Under the pieces are notes generated by a model. That model was given only the letters and a program-made list of their open reading frames with translations. It did not search any database and was not told the DNA's origin. A program made the position numbers and the translations under genes. Positions 6,626 to 7,633 of a DNA stretch of 7,633 nucleotides are shown here, piece by piece (the first letter of the stretch is position 1; each line of letters opens with the position of its first letter). The DNA is from Planctomicrobium piriforme. Lineage in GTDB: Bacteria > Planctomycetota > Planctomycetia > Pirellulales > PNKZ01. The stretch covers positions 1-7,633 of the forward strand of contig CAMCTH010000212.1 in the NCBI GenBank assembly GCA_945877965.1, written 5' to 3'.

Positions 6626-7297
6626 ATGATGGAAGATATGGACGACCCGCGCATTTCCCACGACGACGATTCTGACGCGACGCAGTCCGCCGCAGCCGGC
6701 GAAGACGTTACCGCCGGCGAGACGGACTACGACGACGTTGCCGGCAGCGAGTCGGAGAGCTACGAAGTCGCGCCACTGCCTGAGACGTTCCGCGATGCCG
6801 GCTCGCCGGCTTATCGCGCCGAACCGGAGCCGATCACGACCGAGACGTACGCCCTGGGGCCCGAGGTTGATGCGGCGTCTTACTCCAGCGGCACCCAGAG
6901 CTGGCGCGAGGCGGCCGCCGGCGTGCAACGGCAGCGCGACGAGTTCGACGTGCTCGACGTGCCGCTGCCGGAACGGCGACCGAGTTGGGAAAATATGACG
7001 CGAATGCTTGAAAGCCGGACGCCGGCCGTCAAGCAAGTTCGCGCGGGTGCCGTGGAAGACCCGGCCCGCTTCACGCTGGGCACGTTGTTTCTGATCGTCA
7101 CAGCCGCGTCGGTGGCGCTGGCGTTCGGCAGTCGTTTGCCGCGCGCGACGTTCGCCGGTGTGAGCGGTGCGGCAGCGTTCTTTACGCTATTCGCCGCCAA
7201 ATGGATCCGCCGCGGCAGCGCAACGATGCAAATGGCCTGGTACGTCCTGCTCGGGATTTATGTTTTGGCATCGGTCTTCGCAGCGCTGGGCTTGTGA
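6626..7297 (+). CDS. Hypothetical membrane protein with acidic disordered N-terminus
   Basis: A 223-aa protein of unknown function. Residues 1-145 are hydrophilic and probably disordered. They are strongly acidic at first (residues 3-47 are rich in Asp, Glu and Ser), then Pro/Glu/Arg mixed. Three hydrophobic helices follow at about 149-169, 173-194 and 203-223, with an Arg-Arg between the second and third. The protein ends right at the last helix. The first helix starts 'RFTLGTLFLIVTAASVALAF', a pattern I associate with small planctomycete membrane proteins. The start is uncertain: ATGs at 6626, 6629 and 6638 are all in frame and none has a clear Shine-Dalgarno. The gene is divergent from the thioredoxin-fold gene and ends 28 bases before the convergent Maf gene. 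The open frame, composition and helix spacing support a real gene; no function can be assigned. Confidence 0.78.
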   Translation: MMEDMDDPRISHDDDSDATQSAAAGEDVTAGETDYDDVAGSESESYEVAPLPETFRDAGSPAYRAEPEPITTETYALGPEVDAASYSSGTQSWREAAAGVQRQRDEFDVLDVPLPERRPSWENMTRMLESRTPAVKQVRAGAVEDPARFTLGTLFLIVTAASVALAFGSRLPRATFAGVSGAAAFFTLFAAKWIRRGSATMQMAWYVLLGIYVLASVFAALGL

Positions 7298-7325
7298 TCT
7301 TGTGAGCTTCGCACTTTGAGCAGCG

Positions 7326-7633
7326 TCACCCGGCAACGACCTTGGGCAACATCCGTCCCAGCAACTCCATCGGCAGTCCGACGACGTTCGACTCGCTTCC
7401 CTCGACGATGTGCAGCCAATCGAATCCATCTTGGTACCCAAACGCGCCGGCTTTCCCTTCCCACAAGCCGGTCGCCAGGTAATCGGCGATCTGTTCGTCG
7501 CTCAGCGGATCCATCCGCAGCGTCGTCCGATCGACTTCCACTTGCGGCTCTCCTTCTGGAACGCGCCAGATGCAGAGTCCGCTATAGACCCGATGTTCGC
7601 GCCCCGAGAGCATCCGCAACATCGACTCGGCAT
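7326..7633 (-). CDS. maf: Maf-family nucleotide pyrophosphatase, C-terminal half (cut by window edge)
   Basis: Only the last 101 codons are in the window; the frame is open through the right edge, so the start lies outside. The ATG at 7622 is internal. The sequence matches the C-terminal half of Maf proteins: 'MLRMLSGREHRVYSGL' corresponds to the family's 'L..LSGR.H.V.TG', followed by 'PLSDEQIADYLATGLWEGKAGAFGYQ' and 'IVEGSESNVVGLPMELL'. Maf enzymes hydrolyse nucleoside triphosphates to monophosphates and pyrophosphate, and are thought to remove modified or non-canonical nucleotides. The 'KAGAFGYQ' motif resembles the YhdE/Bacillus Maf class (dTTP/UTP-type) rather than the YceF class, which has 'CAGSFK'. 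Overexpression of Maf blocks septum formation in some bacteria. The gene is convergent with the membrane protein gene and appears functionally unrelated to the envelope cluster. Confidence 0.9.
   Translation of the reverse strand, partial: AESMLRMLSGREHRVYSGLCIWRVPEGEPQVEVDRTTLRMDPLSDEQIADYLATGLWEGKAGAFGYQDGFDWLHIVEGSESNVVGLPMELLGRMLPKVVAG

Noticed and set aside
7298..7325. Possible bidirectional terminator between the convergent genes
   Set aside because: The 28-base gap shows no hairpin with a credible stem and no T-run.

Overview
The window reads as ordinary chromosomal DNA of a GC-rich planctomycete, most likely from the Pirellulales or a related order. The assignment rests on protein style. 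There is a BON-domain exported protein with a Trp/Tyr/Pro-rich tail, and a small His-rich secreted protein containing a 'DYVDPPR..PLIGPAQLHH.HYKC' block. There is also an exported Asp-loop/thioredoxin-fold protein and an ExbB homologue with an extra N-terminal hydrophobic segment. I recall this style from planctomycete genomes but could not search for it. No mobile element, CRISPR array, rRNA or tRNA was seen.

Layout. Five of the six complete genes lie on the minus strand. Read in the direction of transcription (right to left), they are: (1) a 642-aa exported protein with Asp-rich metal-binding-type loops and a C-terminal thioredoxin-like domain lacking both catalytic cysteines (4508-6436), closed by a strong hairpin terminator at 4427-4468; (2) a BON-domain protein (3353-4135), closed by a second strong hairpin terminator at 3272-3314; (3) a run of three genes, consisting of a putative lipoprotein (2423-3007), an exported TPR protein (893-2365) and an ExbB/TolQ/MotA-type proton channel (9-887). 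The TPR and ExbB genes are only 5 bases apart. The run probably continues leftward beyond the window, where an ExbD/TolR partner would be expected. On the plus strand, divergent from gene 1, is a 223-aa protein with an acidic disordered N-terminus and three C-terminal membrane helices (6626-7297). Convergent with it, at the right edge, is the C-terminal half of a Maf-family nucleotide pyrophosphatase (7326 to the window end).

How they may work together. All five minus-strand products carry export or membrane signals, so the region is a cell-envelope gene cluster. The best supported unit is lipoprotein-TPR-ExbB, which resembles Tol/Ton-type energy-transduction loci, where a proton channel is encoded beside periplasmic TPR or lipoprotein partners. 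The terminators indicate that the thioredoxin-fold gene and the BON gene are each transcribed separately from that unit. I found no convincing evidence of a new defence or mobile system. The points most worth a second look are the cysteine-less thioredoxin fold fused to Asp-rich loops, and the TPR/lipoprotein/ExbB operon.
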